From Bacteroidia bacterium (GTDB taxonomy: Bacteria > Bacteroidota > Bacteroidia > Chitinophagales > Saprospiraceae), in NCBI GenBank assembly GCA_030429045.1, contig JAUIEA010000018.1:1-43487 (forward strand): a DNA stretch of 43,487 nt, given 5' to 3'. Under the pieces are notes generated by a model. It was given only the letters and a program-made list of their open reading frames with translations, did no database searches and was not told where the DNA came from. The translations under genes and the position numbers were made by a program. Shown here piece by piece: positions 17,247 through 25,537 of the stretch. The first letter of the stretch is position 1; the number at the start of each line of letters is the position of its first letter.

Positions 17247-19631
17247 CTATTGCTTGACCCATCTGATGGTTTGGATCGTTTGTTCCTGCCATATCCGAAG
17301 AAGATAAATGCCTTCAGGCAGGGATCTGACATCCAGGCTACCACTGGTCATACCAGCCTGAACCCTGTTGCCGGAAATGCCCAGAATCTCATAGGGGCAC
17401 GATGTATGCAGAGGTAAAATCGTCAGTATGCCGGTTGCTGGATTGGGGTAAACATGGATGGAGCCGGCGATCCCCGGGTCGATCACGTGTGTCATCTGAC
17501 AGGGACCCGGTTCCCAAATATTCACACCGTCCATGATGGCCGCGCAAGGGTTGATATAGGTGGAGTCGTTGCAACCGCAGATGACTTCGACAGGTTCCTG
17601 ACTGCAATCAATTACGACCAGCGGAACAACCGGATTTTTGCAAGGTAAATCCTCACAAACCCCGGGAATGACATATTCGACCCCCTCTGCATAGGCATAA
17701 CATGGATTCGGATAGGTCTTTCCGTCGCAGCCACACACGGGCTCTTCGGGCTGTAAACTGCAAAGGTCTTCGATCACCTGGGCATCCAGGACAGGCAGAG
17801 GGGAGACGATCAGGCTGTCACATTCGAGGTCCGGACAAGGCCCCGGCACAACATGGATGATCCCGTCGGCATTTGCGAAACAGACATTGGCATAGCTTAC
17901 ACCATTGCATCCACACACGGGGTCATACACGTGTGGGCAATCTCCGGCATCGATCACCACTTCAGGACTCACACACTCCTGGAAACAGGGTCCCGGCGTC
18001 GTGTGGATCACCCCACTTCGATCAGCCATACACTTGTTCGGATAGGTGACCCCATCACAACCACACACCGGATCATATTCAAACGTACAGGGAAGGAGGG
18101 AGATCTTCGTGGAATCAATACAATCGCTGCTCTCACATTCACCCATCGTGAAGGAGGTCAGGCCATACTTATATCGCGCAGTGCAGGCATTGGGATAGGT
18201 TTTACCGTCACAGCCGCATACAGGCGCATAGATGGCCGGACATTGCATATTGAGATCGATCAGGGACGTATCAATGCAAGGTGGTTTGGGGCATAATCCC
18301 GGAGTCCAGTCCAAAACGCCATGATGAAGCGCATCACAGGGGTTGAGGTAATTGATCGTGTCACATCCGCAAACAGGATCTGCCTCCAGGCCTTCACAAT
18401 CCAGGGGAGGATCCGGCATATAACCTGACTTGCAGGGCTGGTCCTCACAGGGTCCGGGAGTATAATAGGCCACACCTGCAGCAAACGCATAACAGGCATT
18501 GTCATACGTGCTGCTGTCACAACCACAGACTGGATCAATCGGCTGCATACCACATTCATCTTCGATCACAACGGGGTCCTGATGGGGCAAGGGCACCTGT
18601 AATAGACTGTCACATTCCAGATCGGGACACGGACCGTCAATATAATCGGTCACCCCATCGGCCAGGGCATAACAGGCATTGGGATAGCTGATCCCATTGC
18701 ATCCGCAAACCGGGTCATACAGCTGAATACACTGGATGGGATCAAATCCATTTGCCGGATCCTGACAATCTTCCTGGCAGGGTCCGGGGGATACATGTTT
18801 GATCCCGTTGTTCATGGCTGTACATGCATTGGGATAGGTGATCCCATCGCAACCGCATACCGGGTCATAGATGAAAGGACACGGATCCTCAGACACCTTT
18901 TCCGGATCGAAACAGTCATCCTCCTCACACGCTCCGGGTGTGAATTCGGTTACGCCATACCGGTATTGTGCAATACAGGCATTCGCAAAGGTGACGCCGT
19001 TGCATCCGCAAACCGGATCATACAATTGCAGGCATTGCATATTCGGATCGATCTGACTGGAGTCTATACATGACAAGGTGGCGCAGGGGTAGCAGGGATC
19101 AAAATCGGGGTCCGGGCAAGGTGTGGGTACCGGATCTCCATTTTCCCATAAGATCTCCCGGTCAAAATCATCCAGGGTAAGACCGGGAAGCTGCATTCCA
19201 CTCGGGATGATCTCTACACAATTCCAGCCGGAATTCTCCACGTTTTGACACACGATCTGGCGACTGGGAAAATACATCGTATCACTGCAATATTCAGCAA
19301 ATGAAATAATGTCCTGCTCCCAGCCATTGATCGGATTGATCGCAATTCTCCTTTGAAAAAAATAAAATGAACCTTCGAAAAAAGAGAGTCCAGTCTCCAC
19401 AGGAATGACATTCGGATCATTCTGGTTTGCCTCAACGAGATCTTCAATTAAAACAACCATGTTCTCAGAACACAACACCTGGGAAAAATCACCATTGCAG
19501 TCCTCGAGGCCAATGATCTGCGCCTCCGGTTTGCGGATATCTGCGCTGGAAAATAAGTGTTGAGACACACCGGATGCGGGGTGGATGACGAGTCCGAAAA
19601 TAAAAATCAAAAGGGCAGAATAATACCGCAT
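17247..19631 (-). CDS. Secreted ten-domain Kazal-type protease inhibitor-like protein, T9SS
   Basis: This protein of 794 residues has a signal peptide (MRYYSALLIFIFGLVIHPASG; ATG 19631, the upstream in-frame codon being TTG). After an N-terminal domain of about 150 residues come ten Kazal-like modules of the form (D/E)PVCGCxGxTYxNxCxAxxxGVxxxxxGxC. Modules 1-5 and 6-10 match one to one, including their linkers (ECDSLLQVPLPHQDPVVIED versus ECDSLIVSPLPVLDAQVIED), showing duplication of a five-module block. The last 75 residues (VYPNPATGILTILP ... SLPEGIYLLRIW) are a type A T9SS sorting domain. Kazal domains inhibit serine proteases. Inhibition is inferred, not shown, and some modules have altered reactive loops. 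Confidence 0.9.
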   Translation of the reverse strand: MRYYSALLIFIFGLVIHPASGVSQHLFSSADIRKPEAQIIGLEDCNGDFSQVLCSENMVVLIEDLVEANQNDPNVIPVETGLSFFEGSFYFFQRRIAINPINGWEQDIISFAEYCSDTMYFPSRQIVCQNVENSGWNCVEIIPSGMQLPGLTLDDFDREILWENGDPVPTPCPDPDFDPCYPCATLSCIDSSQIDPNMQCLQLYDPVCGCNGVTFANACIAQYRYGVTEFTPGACEEDDCFDPEKVSEDPCPFIYDPVCGCDGITYPNACTAMNNGIKHVSPGPCQEDCQDPANGFDPIQCIQLYDPVCGCNGISYPNACYALADGVTDYIDGPCPDLECDSLLQVPLPHQDPVVIEDECGMQPIDPVCGCDSSTYDNACYAFAAGVAYYTPGPCEDQPCKSGYMPDPPLDCEGLEADPVCGCDTINYLNPCDALHHGVLDWTPGLCPKPPCIDTSLIDLNMQCPAIYAPVCGCDGKTYPNACTARYKYGLTSFTMGECESSDCIDSTKISLLPCTFEYDPVCGCDGVTYPNKCMADRSGVIHTTPGPCFQECVSPEVVIDAGDCPHVYDPVCGCNGVSYANVCFANADGIIHVVPGPCPDLECDSLIVSPLPVLDAQVIEDLCSLQPEEPVCGCDGKTYPNPCYAYAEGVEYVIPGVCEDLPCKNPVVPLVVIDCSQEPVEVICGCNDSTYINPCAAIMDGVNIWEPGPCQMTHVIDPGIAGSIHVYPNPATGILTILPLHTSCPYEILGISGNRVQAGMTSGSLDVRSLPEGIYLLRIWQEQTIQTIRWVKQ

Positions 19632-19675
19632 TACCAAATCATATTTAAGGCTGAATCAATATATCTGTCAGGTAT

Positions 19676-19689
19676 ATTGACATGTCAAT
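19676..19689. promoter_or_regulatory. 14-bp perfect palindrome upstream of the Kazal gene
   Basis: ATTGACATGTCAAT sits 45 bp upstream of the Kazal-protein ATG on the minus strand, between that gene and the tnaA terminator. A perfect even palindrome here suits a homodimeric regulator site. The TTGAC half could also overlap a -33 element. There is no independent support. Confidence 0.35.
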
Positions 19690-19710
19690 GATGTCGAATA
19701 TACTATAAAA

Positions 19711-19747
19711 ACAAAAAAAGGGCACCCTGCTTTCAGGAATGCCCTTT
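19711..19747 (-). terminator. Rho-independent terminator of the hmgA-hpd-tnaA operon
   Basis: Read on the minus strand, the stem AAAGGGCA ... TGCCCTTT (19747-19740 with 19724-19717) is followed by a T run (complement of ACAAAAAAA). It starts 39 bp after the tnaA stop. Confidence 0.8.
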
Positions 19748-19785
19748 CAGAAATGACTATAAGAAAACGTTCTTGAACGGGAAGG

Positions 19786-21162
19786 TTATATCGGACTGAA
19801 TCGCCCGGTAAAATGCCGCAGGAATGGCGGCTCCCAATCGATCTTGTACCCGCTGACCTGATCGGCGCGTTCCAGGATCTCGCCGAAGGTCTCGATCACA
19901 TAATCGAGATGACTTTGGGTATACACCCTTCGTGGAATAGCCAGTCGGACCAGCTCCATCTGTGCCGGGATCAGGCTGCCATCTTCGGCGTACTTCCCGA
20001 ACATGACCGAGCCGATCTCACAGGACCGGATCCCGCCCAGACGATACAGTTCGCAGACCAGGGCCTGACCCGGATACTGCTCAACCGGAATATGCGGATA
20101 GAGCATCCTGGCATCAATGTACACCGCATGCCCTCCCGGCGGTTGCAGCAGGGGAATGCCGAGGTCTGTCAGCTTCCTGCCCAGATAGCCCGTACTGCTG
20201 ATCCGGTAATGGAGATAGTCGGGATCAAATACCTCCTCCAGTCCGGTGGCAATGGCTTCCATATCCCGTCCGGACAGGCCCCCGTAGGTGGAATAGCCTT
20301 CGGTGATGATCAGGACAGTCCGGCAGGCCCGGGCCAACTCCAGATCACGGAGGGCCAGAAATCCACCCATATTGACCAGGCCATCCTTTTTGGCACTCAT
20401 GATCGCCCCATCGGCCAGGGCAAACATTTCCCGGGCGATGTCCCGATAGGATTTGTCCTCGTTCCCCTTCTCCCGATGCTGGATGAAATAGGCATTCTCC
20501 GCAACCCGACAGGCATCCAGGAGGAACATGATGCCATTCTGTTTGCAGACCTCCGCCACTTCCCTGGCATTGGCCAGGCTGACCGGTTGGCCGCCACCAC
20601 TGTTATTGGTCACGGTCAGGACGACCGCTGCAACTTTTTCAGCGCCCCATTCCGCAATACCGGTTTTCAGCCGGTCGATATCCAGGTTCCCCTTAAATGG
20701 AAAATAACTCTGGGTATCTGCATTTTCCGGAATGGGCAGATCGATACCGGTGGCGCCGGAATATTCAATATTGGCCCGGGTTGTATCGAACAGGGTATTG
20801 GAAAAAAAGACCTTGCCTTCTCCGCCCAGGCGCGTATACAGGAGGTGCTCCGCAGCCCGGCCCTGATGGGTGGGAAGGATATAGGGACATCCAGTCAGAT
20901 CCTGGATCACTTTTTCCAGGCGCAGCCAGCTGCTGGCCCCGGCATAACTCTCATCACCCCGCATGATGCCAGCCCATTGTTCGGCACTCATCGCTGACGT
21001 ACCGCTATCGGTCAACAGATCGATGATCACATCCGAGGAGTGCAGGAGAAACGGATTATAAAAAGCCTCCTGCAAATGGGCCTCCCGTTCGCTTTCGGAG
21101 CTCATCCGGATGGGCTCAACGACCTTGATCCGAAAGGGCTCAATAATAGTTTGATGCTGCAT
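19786..21162 (-). CDS. tnaA: Tryptophanase (PLP-dependent beta-eliminating lyase)
   Basis: This 458-residue fold-type I PLP enzyme splits tryptophan to indole, pyruvate and ammonia. The PLP lysine is K259 in MSAKKDGLVNMGG. EPFRIKVVEPI, IDLLTDSGTSAMS, THQGRAAEHLL and LRHFTGRF are family hallmarks. The overall sequence also resembles tyrosine phenol-lyase, but two discriminating positions favour tryptophanase: D126 (FDTT; Thr in tyrosine phenol-lyase) and I383 (CEIGS; Arg in tyrosine phenol-lyase). ATG 21162 follows the hpd stop by one base (TGATATG), so it is coupled to hpd. It is the last gene of the operon before the terminator at 19711-19747. Confidence 0.9.
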   Translation of the reverse strand: MQHQTIIEPFRIKVVEPIRMSSESEREAHLQEAFYNPFLLHSSDVIIDLLTDSGTSAMSAEQWAGIMRGDESYAGASSWLRLEKVIQDLTGCPYILPTHQGRAAEHLLYTRLGGEGKVFFSNTLFDTTRANIEYSGATGIDLPIPENADTQSYFPFKGNLDIDRLKTGIAEWGAEKVAAVVLTVTNNSGGGQPVSLANAREVAEVCKQNGIMFLLDACRVAENAYFIQHREKGNEDKSYRDIAREMFALADGAIMSAKKDGLVNMGGFLALRDLELARACRTVLIITEGYSTYGGLSGRDMEAIATGLEEVFDPDYLHYRISSTGYLGRKLTDLGIPLLQPPGGHAVYIDARMLYPHIPVEQYPGQALVCELYRLGGIRSCEIGSVMFGKYAEDGSLIPAQMELVRLAIPRRVYTQSHLDYVIETFGEILERADQVSGYKIDWEPPFLRHFTGRFSPI

Positions 21163-21163
21163 A

Positions 21164-22315
21164 TCAGAGGGTGCCCCGTCGGCGTTGTTCGTCTTCAATG
21201 GATTCAAAAAGTGCTTTGAAGTTTCCCTTTCCGAAACTCATGGCCCCTTTTCGCTGAATGATCTCAAAAAACATTGTCGGACGGTCTTCCACCGGCTTGG
21301 TGAAGATCTGAAGGAGATACCCTTCATCATCTCGATCGACCATGATGCCCAATTCCTTTAATGCCCTGACATCCTCATCGATCTTGCCCACCCGATCCAT
21401 CACGGTATCATAGTACGTACCGGGAACGTGGAGAAATTCCACACCGCGTTTGCGCATTTCACCAACGGTGTGTAATATATCCTTTGTGGCTACTGCAATG
21501 TGCTGACATCCTGCTCCTTCATAAAAATCAATGTACTCTTCGATCTGGGATTTTTTCTTCCCCTTCGCCGGCTCATTGATCGGGAATTTAATTCGACCAT
21601 TTCCATTGGTCATCACCTTGGACATCAAAGCCGAATATTCCGTAGAAATATCTTTGTCATCAAAGGAGATCAGATTTGCAAATCCCATCACGTCATGGTA
21701 GAATTTCGCCCAGATATTCATCTGGTTCCAATCCACATTGCCGACCATGTGATCGATGTATTCCAGGCCGATCGGTGCGGGATTGTAGTCGGACTTCCAG
21801 GCTACAAAACCGGGTAAAAACACCCCTTTATAATTCTTCCGTTCCACAAAGATGTGGACGGTATCACCATAGGTATGGATACCGGACCGGACCACTTCTC
21901 CATGCTCATCTTTTTCCACCACGGGCTCCAGAAATGGCTTTGCCCCGCGCGAGGTGGTTTCCTTGAATGCTGCACGCGCATCATCTACCCACAAGGCGAT
22001 CACTTTCACACCGTCACCATGCTTCTTGATATGATCCGATATAGCTGAATCAGAGCGCAGCGGTGTGGTGAGGACCAGTTTTATTTTTCCCTGTTGCACC
22101 ACATACGACACCCGATCCCGGACTCCGGTTTCAAGACCGGAATAGGCCAGGGATTGAAACCCGAATGCGGTCTTGTAAAAGTGGGCTGCCTGCTTGGCAT
22201 TCCCGACATAGAGTTCAACATAGTCTGTCCCCAGGAGGGGTAAAAAATCATCTGCTTCCGGAAAAATCTTTTCCAGGCCGTATTGGTAGTCTTTGATTCC
22301 AGTGAGCGTTTCCAT
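21164..22315 (-). CDS. hpd: 4-Hydroxyphenylpyruvate dioxygenase
   Basis: This 383-residue Fe(II) oxygenase converts 4-hydroxyphenylpyruvate to homogentisate in tyrosine/phenylalanine breakdown. It has two vicinal-oxygen-chelate repeats. The iron ligands are H189 (YIDHMVGNV), H272 (CQHIAVAT) and E351 (MFFEIIQR). The C-terminal block FEIIQRKGAMSFGKGNFKAL is typical and closes the active site. Length is normal. It sits between hmgA (34-bp gap) and tnaA (one base), in one operon. Confidence 0.96.
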   Translation of the reverse strand: METLTGIKDYQYGLEKIFPEADDFLPLLGTDYVELYVGNAKQAAHFYKTAFGFQSLAYSGLETGVRDRVSYVVQQGKIKLVLTTPLRSDSAISDHIKKHGDGVKVIALWVDDARAAFKETTSRGAKPFLEPVVEKDEHGEVVRSGIHTYGDTVHIFVERKNYKGVFLPGFVAWKSDYNPAPIGLEYIDHMVGNVDWNQMNIWAKFYHDVMGFANLISFDDKDISTEYSALMSKVMTNGNGRIKFPINEPAKGKKKSQIEEYIDFYEGAGCQHIAVATKDILHTVGEMRKRGVEFLHVPGTYYDTVMDRVGKIDEDVRALKELGIMVDRDDEGYLLQIFTKPVEDRPTMFFEIIQRKGAMSFGKGNFKALFESIEDEQRRRGTL

Positions 22316-22349
22316 TTTATGCGGTTATAAGATTTTGAGATTGGAGAAT

Positions 22350-23525
22350 TTAACTGACTGGAGCGAGGTGATCGATCCACGATTTATAGTAATCTTCCAC
22401 ATCCAGCTGCATGGCTGCCCTGGTGATCTGCATGGGCCTGAACGGATCGATCATCACGGCGAGTTCCTCCGTGTCTTTTTGGCCGATACTGCGTTCAATG
22501 GCGCCGGGATGTGGCCCATGGGGTAATCCGGCCGGATGGAGGGTCAATTGCCCCTTGGAAATATTATTCCGGCTCATAAAATCACCATCGACATAATAGA
22601 GGATCTCATCCGAGTCGATATTGCTGTGATGGTAGGGTGCCGGAATTGCGTCCGGGTGGTAATCGTACAATCGGGGAACGAAGGAACACACCACAAACTG
22701 ATCCGCTTCGAACTGTTGATGGATGGGGGGTGGCATATGAATGCGCCCGGTCAGAGGTTCAAAATCAAAAATGGACATGGCATATGGATAATGGAATCCA
22801 TCCCACCCCACTACATCAAATGGATGGGTGCCATATATATAGGGGTATATCCGATTCTGTTTTTTGATCAATACTTTAAAGTCTCCGGTTTCCGAATGGG
22901 TCTCCAGATCCCGGGGCAGTCGCACATCCCGCTCACAGAAAGGAGAATGTTCCAGTAATTGTCCGGATTGATTGCGGTAGCGGGCCGGGAATCGGATCGG
23001 GCTGTAGGATTCTATGTAGAGCAGTCTGTTCTCCGAGCTGTCAAACCGGATCTGGTAGATCGTGCCCCGGGGAATAACCAGATAGTCACCATAACTGAAA
23101 TCCAGGCTGCCGTACATCGTCGACAACGTACCCGAGCCCTGGTGGATAAAGATCATCTCATCAGCATCGGCATTCTTGAAAAAATCGCCCTCCATGGACG
23201 TCCGGGGAGCCGCCAGGCCGACTGTCAGGTCATTATTGACAAACAGGGCAGTTCGGCTTTCCAGATAGTGATCGGTGGGTGGCAATTCAAACCCCTTAAA
23301 GCTGAGGGCCTGCAGGTTTTCGCTGATGGCAATTTCCGGGGCAATACTATAAGGGGCACCTTTTTCCTTGACAATGGTCGGGGGATGCAGATGATAGACC
23401 AGTGCAGAGACACCGCTGAATCCCTGCGTGCCTACCAGTTCTTCATGATAGAGCCCGCCGTTGGACTGGCGAAATTGAATATGACGTTTGCGGGGAATCT
23501 GCCCCTGGCGATGATAGACCGGCAT
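22350..23525 (-). CDS. hmgA: Homogentisate 1,2-dioxygenase
   Basis: This 391-residue enzyme opens the homogentisate ring to maleylacetoacetate, the step after Hpd. The N-terminus MPVYHRQGQIPRKRHIQFR is characteristic and fixes ATG 23525 as the start, although the frame stays open to 23594. The iron-site region reads PYHHSNIDSDEILYYVDG (His and Glu) and LHPAGLPHGPHPG (His). It is the first gene of the operon. Maleylacetoacetate isomerase and fumarylacetoacetase are not in the window, so the route is completed elsewhere. Confidence 0.95.
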   Translation of the reverse strand: MPVYHRQGQIPRKRHIQFRQSNGGLYHEELVGTQGFSGVSALVYHLHPPTIVKEKGAPYSIAPEIAISENLQALSFKGFELPPTDHYLESRTALFVNNDLTVGLAAPRTSMEGDFFKNADADEMIFIHQGSGTLSTMYGSLDFSYGDYLVIPRGTIYQIRFDSSENRLLYIESYSPIRFPARYRNQSGQLLEHSPFCERDVRLPRDLETHSETGDFKVLIKKQNRIYPYIYGTHPFDVVGWDGFHYPYAMSIFDFEPLTGRIHMPPPIHQQFEADQFVVCSFVPRLYDYHPDAIPAPYHHSNIDSDEILYYVDGDFMSRNNISKGQLTLHPAGLPHGPHPGAIERSIGQKDTEELAVMIDPFRPMQITRAAMQLDVEDYYKSWIDHLAPVS

Positions 23526-23544
23526 GAAGTGGGGGTTTGGTTTA

Positions 23545-23561
23545 ACCGAATAAAATTCGGT
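23545..23561. promoter_or_regulatory. Inverted repeat upstream of hmgA
   Basis: ACCGAA-TAAAA-TTCGGT lies 20 bp before the hmgA ATG. It could be an operator for tyrosine- or homogentisate-responsive control, or a leader hairpin. The neighbouring genes do not encode a regulator. Confidence 0.4.
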
Positions 23562-23616
23562 CGTCTGTCCTTTCTGACCGGTGACCAGGATCAATGCACC
23601 CGGTGATGTGGATTAA

Positions 23617-23665
23617 GGGGAGGAGGGAAGGAGTGAAGGAGTCGAGGAGGGAAGGAGTCGAGGAG
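23617..23665. repeat. Purine-rich short tandem repeat
   Basis: GAGGAGGGAAGGAGT occurs twice (about 23620 and 23644), separated by GAAGGAGTC-like units, giving a purine-only plus strand. It lies upstream of hmgA and 3' of the lipoprotein gene. Confidence 0.5.
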
Positions 23666-23749
23666 ATTATTTTACCAAGAGCTGGTATTCTGGTTTCGGA
23701 TGCCTGACTGTAGAATGTCCAAAGGGGTAGCTGGTGCTACTCCTGTTCA

Positions 23750-23815
23750 ACGTTGAAGACATTGAACCTTGAACAGAGGTCTGACTTGTCGGACCTCCCG
23801 GAACGCTGAACATTC
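23750..23815. repeat. Dispersed GTTCAA-armed hairpin repeat, copy 1
   Basis: TTGAACCTTGAACAGAGG and then TCTGACTTGTCGGACCTCC (23762-23799) match, in inverse orientation, the 45-bp repeats at 35808-35852 and 36290-36334. The hairpin arms differ in a compensated way: AGGTC/GACCT here, AGGGC/GCCCT there. It is preceded by GTTCAACGTTGAAG. Confidence 0.6.
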
Positions 23816-23871
23816 CAGGGAAGATGTGGCTGTACACATCCATCCCTCCCATCAAACCAGAAGTCAGAGGA

Positions 23872-24246
23872 TCACTTTCGCCGGCCGAGGACGAGGGTCT
23901 CGATTCGGCCGCCACGATTCATCTTCAACGTGAGTGTATCCTCTTGGGGGCGTTCGAAGCGGACCATCATCGGCGCGGTCCCCTCTTCATCAGACTGGGT
24001 ATACAGCCGACCGTCATTTACCTTGAAGGTGCCCTTTTCATCCTGGCTGCCGTAAATGGCGGCATACTGGTCAGGCAATTCGAACACGAAGATCACCTTT
24101 GACGGATCGTCCGTCACCGGCTGGCCTTCCGTGACCCAGCGTACACCCTGCCATTCGCCCACGATCTGTTCTGCCCGCTCAGTATCCGACTGACAGGCTG
24201 CAATCGTCAGCACCAGGAAATAAAGAAATAGCTGGAGGGTCCGCAT
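23872..24246 (-). CDS. Small lipoprotein of unknown function
   Basis: This 124-residue protein begins MRTLQLFLYFLVLTIAAC, a lipoprotein signal with lipobox TIAAC, then QSDTERAEQIVGEWQGVRW. The mature part (GEWQGVRWV ... GTFKVNDGRLYTQS ... DTLTLKMNRGG) looks like the small lipocalin-like beta-barrel domains found in Bacteroidota lipoproteins. It lies 41 bp downstream of the intradiol dioxygenase-like gene, probably co-transcribed. ATG 24246 was chosen because the longer open frame to 24504 overlaps that gene and has no signal peptide. Confidence 0.8.
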   Translation of the reverse strand: MRTLQLFLYFLVLTIAACQSDTERAEQIVGEWQGVRWVTEGQPVTDDPSKVIFVFELPDQYAAIYGSQDEKGTFKVNDGRLYTQSDEEGTAPMMVRFERPQEDTLTLKMNRGGRIETLVLGRRK

Positions 24247-24287
24247 GGGTTCAGGTTTTGACCCAAGATAAGGAACTCCGGAATGGG

Positions 24288-25109
24288 TCAGCGTGCGGGA
24301 ATCACTACCCGGGCTGCTCGTCCATCGGTGGTCATCAGCTGATAGACTCCAGGAGGACAGGCACTCAGGTGGATTCGGTCCACCTGCTCCCGTTGCAGCC
24401 AGACCCTTCCGACCATATCGGTCAGGGTCACCGTACAGATTTCCGGCAGATAAAGGAGGCGTTCCTGGTCGAGGGGATTGGGATAGACCTGAAGAGATCC
24501 CCATTGGGGTTTCCGGGGGTCAGATGTGCTGGTCCAGGGGGAGTCGATGGTATAAATGTCAAACCTCGCTTCCAGATCGCCGTTGGGCAGGGTATCCAGT
24601 TCCACCACCCGATTCGGTTCGGCATTGGAGGCCCAGGGATCCTGGGCATTGAGCGAGTCACCGGCAAAATACATCTGCGAGGTCAGCTTGAGGGTATCGT
24701 TGACCCAAACCTTGAAATGGGTATGCTTGGGGCGTCCCGGATACAGGCCGGGCAAGACACTGTAGTAGCTGTATTCGCCATCTGCATTTCCCTGTACTCG
24801 TGCCCGATAGGCGAAATCATCCGGGTTTCCGTCTACATTGGAATAGTCACCGTTTTCATTGGTATGCCAGATATCCAGCACGGGATTGGGGACGGGTACT
24901 TCACATCCGAAAAAATAGACCGTCCCTCTGACCCAGATCTTCTGGGCATTGGACTGGAGCACCGGTGCGATGATCGAATCGGTCTCAGGAGCTCCGGTGA
25001 TATAATAGGGGCCTTCAATATCGCTGCCGGTCGGCAGGCATTGACCCACCAGGATCAGGGGCATCAGAACGAGACTGGCTGCAACAGCCAACAAACGGAA
25101 GATCTTCAT
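24288..25109 (-). CDS. Secreted intradiol ring-cleavage dioxygenase-like protein with T9SS sorting domain
   Basis: This 273-residue protein has a signal peptide (MKIFRLLAVAASLVLMPLILVGQ, ATG 25109). The domain at residues 25-200 follows the protocatechuate/catechol intradiol fold: GPYYITG, VRGTVYF, DIWHTNENGDYS, then PGLYPGRPKHTHFKVW. The four Fe(III) ligands appear present: Y89, Y123, H129 and H131. The C-terminal part of about 75 residues (LQVYPNPLDQERLLYLP ... GVYQLMTTDG) is a type A T9SS sorting domain, so the enzyme should be exported and cell-surface bound or released. Intradiol enzymes act on catechols. Whether this one cleaves soluble aromatics or polymer-derived catechols is unknown. 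Confidence 0.88.
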   Translation of the reverse strand: MKIFRLLAVAASLVLMPLILVGQCLPTGSDIEGPYYITGAPETDSIIAPVLQSNAQKIWVRGTVYFFGCEVPVPNPVLDIWHTNENGDYSNVDGNPDDFAYRARVQGNADGEYSYYSVLPGLYPGRPKHTHFKVWVNDTLKLTSQMYFAGDSLNAQDPWASNAEPNRVVELDTLPNGDLEARFDIYTIDSPWTSTSDPRKPQWGSLQVYPNPLDQERLLYLPEICTVTLTDMVGRVWLQREQVDRIHLSACPPGVYQLMTTDGRAARVVIPAR

Positions 25110-25195
25110 GGGGAGTGGTTGGTTCAGGTGAATCAGTGAAGTTATCACTATCCGCGAAGAAAGTCAATGTGAATACGATGACTGATGTGCAACCG

Positions 25196-25345
25196 TCATA
25201 TGGCCCGCCGACGAATCGGGCATTTCTTGCACGCTCTGCTCTCCTTGTACTTCTTGCAGCATTTCTTCTTGAACACCAGTCCCGATGGCCTGCGTGGGGA
25301 CACAGACCGGGGGCGTTCGAGAAGAGAGAGGGCAAGCAAAACCAT
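25196..25345 (-). CDS. Possible small Cys/Lys-rich protein
   Basis: A short frame ends in FKKKCCKKYKESRACKKCP followed by IRRRAI. A CCKKYKxxxxCKKCP ending resembles tiny basic proteins I associate with Bacteroidota, with four cysteines able to bind metal. About 49 residues are coded from ATG 25345 (MVLLALSLL); an earlier start at 25384 gives 62. The remaining part of the gap 25110-25537 shows nothing else. A chance frame is possible. Confidence 0.4.
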   Translation of the reverse strand: MVLLALSLLERPRSVSPRRPSGLVFKKKCCKKYKESRACKKCPIRRRAI

Positions 25346-25537
25346 GTTCCGGAGGAGTTGGTCCTGCAAACTTACACTGGCCATTGGAAGAACGGAAATG
25401 AACGGGTCAATTCCTTTCGCAGATCTGACTCATAAGGCCATCCTGGCATACAGATCATTATGATCGAGATTAGCTCCCCACCTAAGCCCGGTCACCTCTT
25501 CAGGGCTCATTCTACCATTATATTCCATCCAAGATCA

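Noticed and set aside
19786-21162. Tyrosine phenol-lyase
   Set aside because: Overall similarity and context suggest it, but the positions equivalent to the key Thr and Arg of tyrosine phenol-lyase are Asp126 and Ile383, as in tryptophanase.
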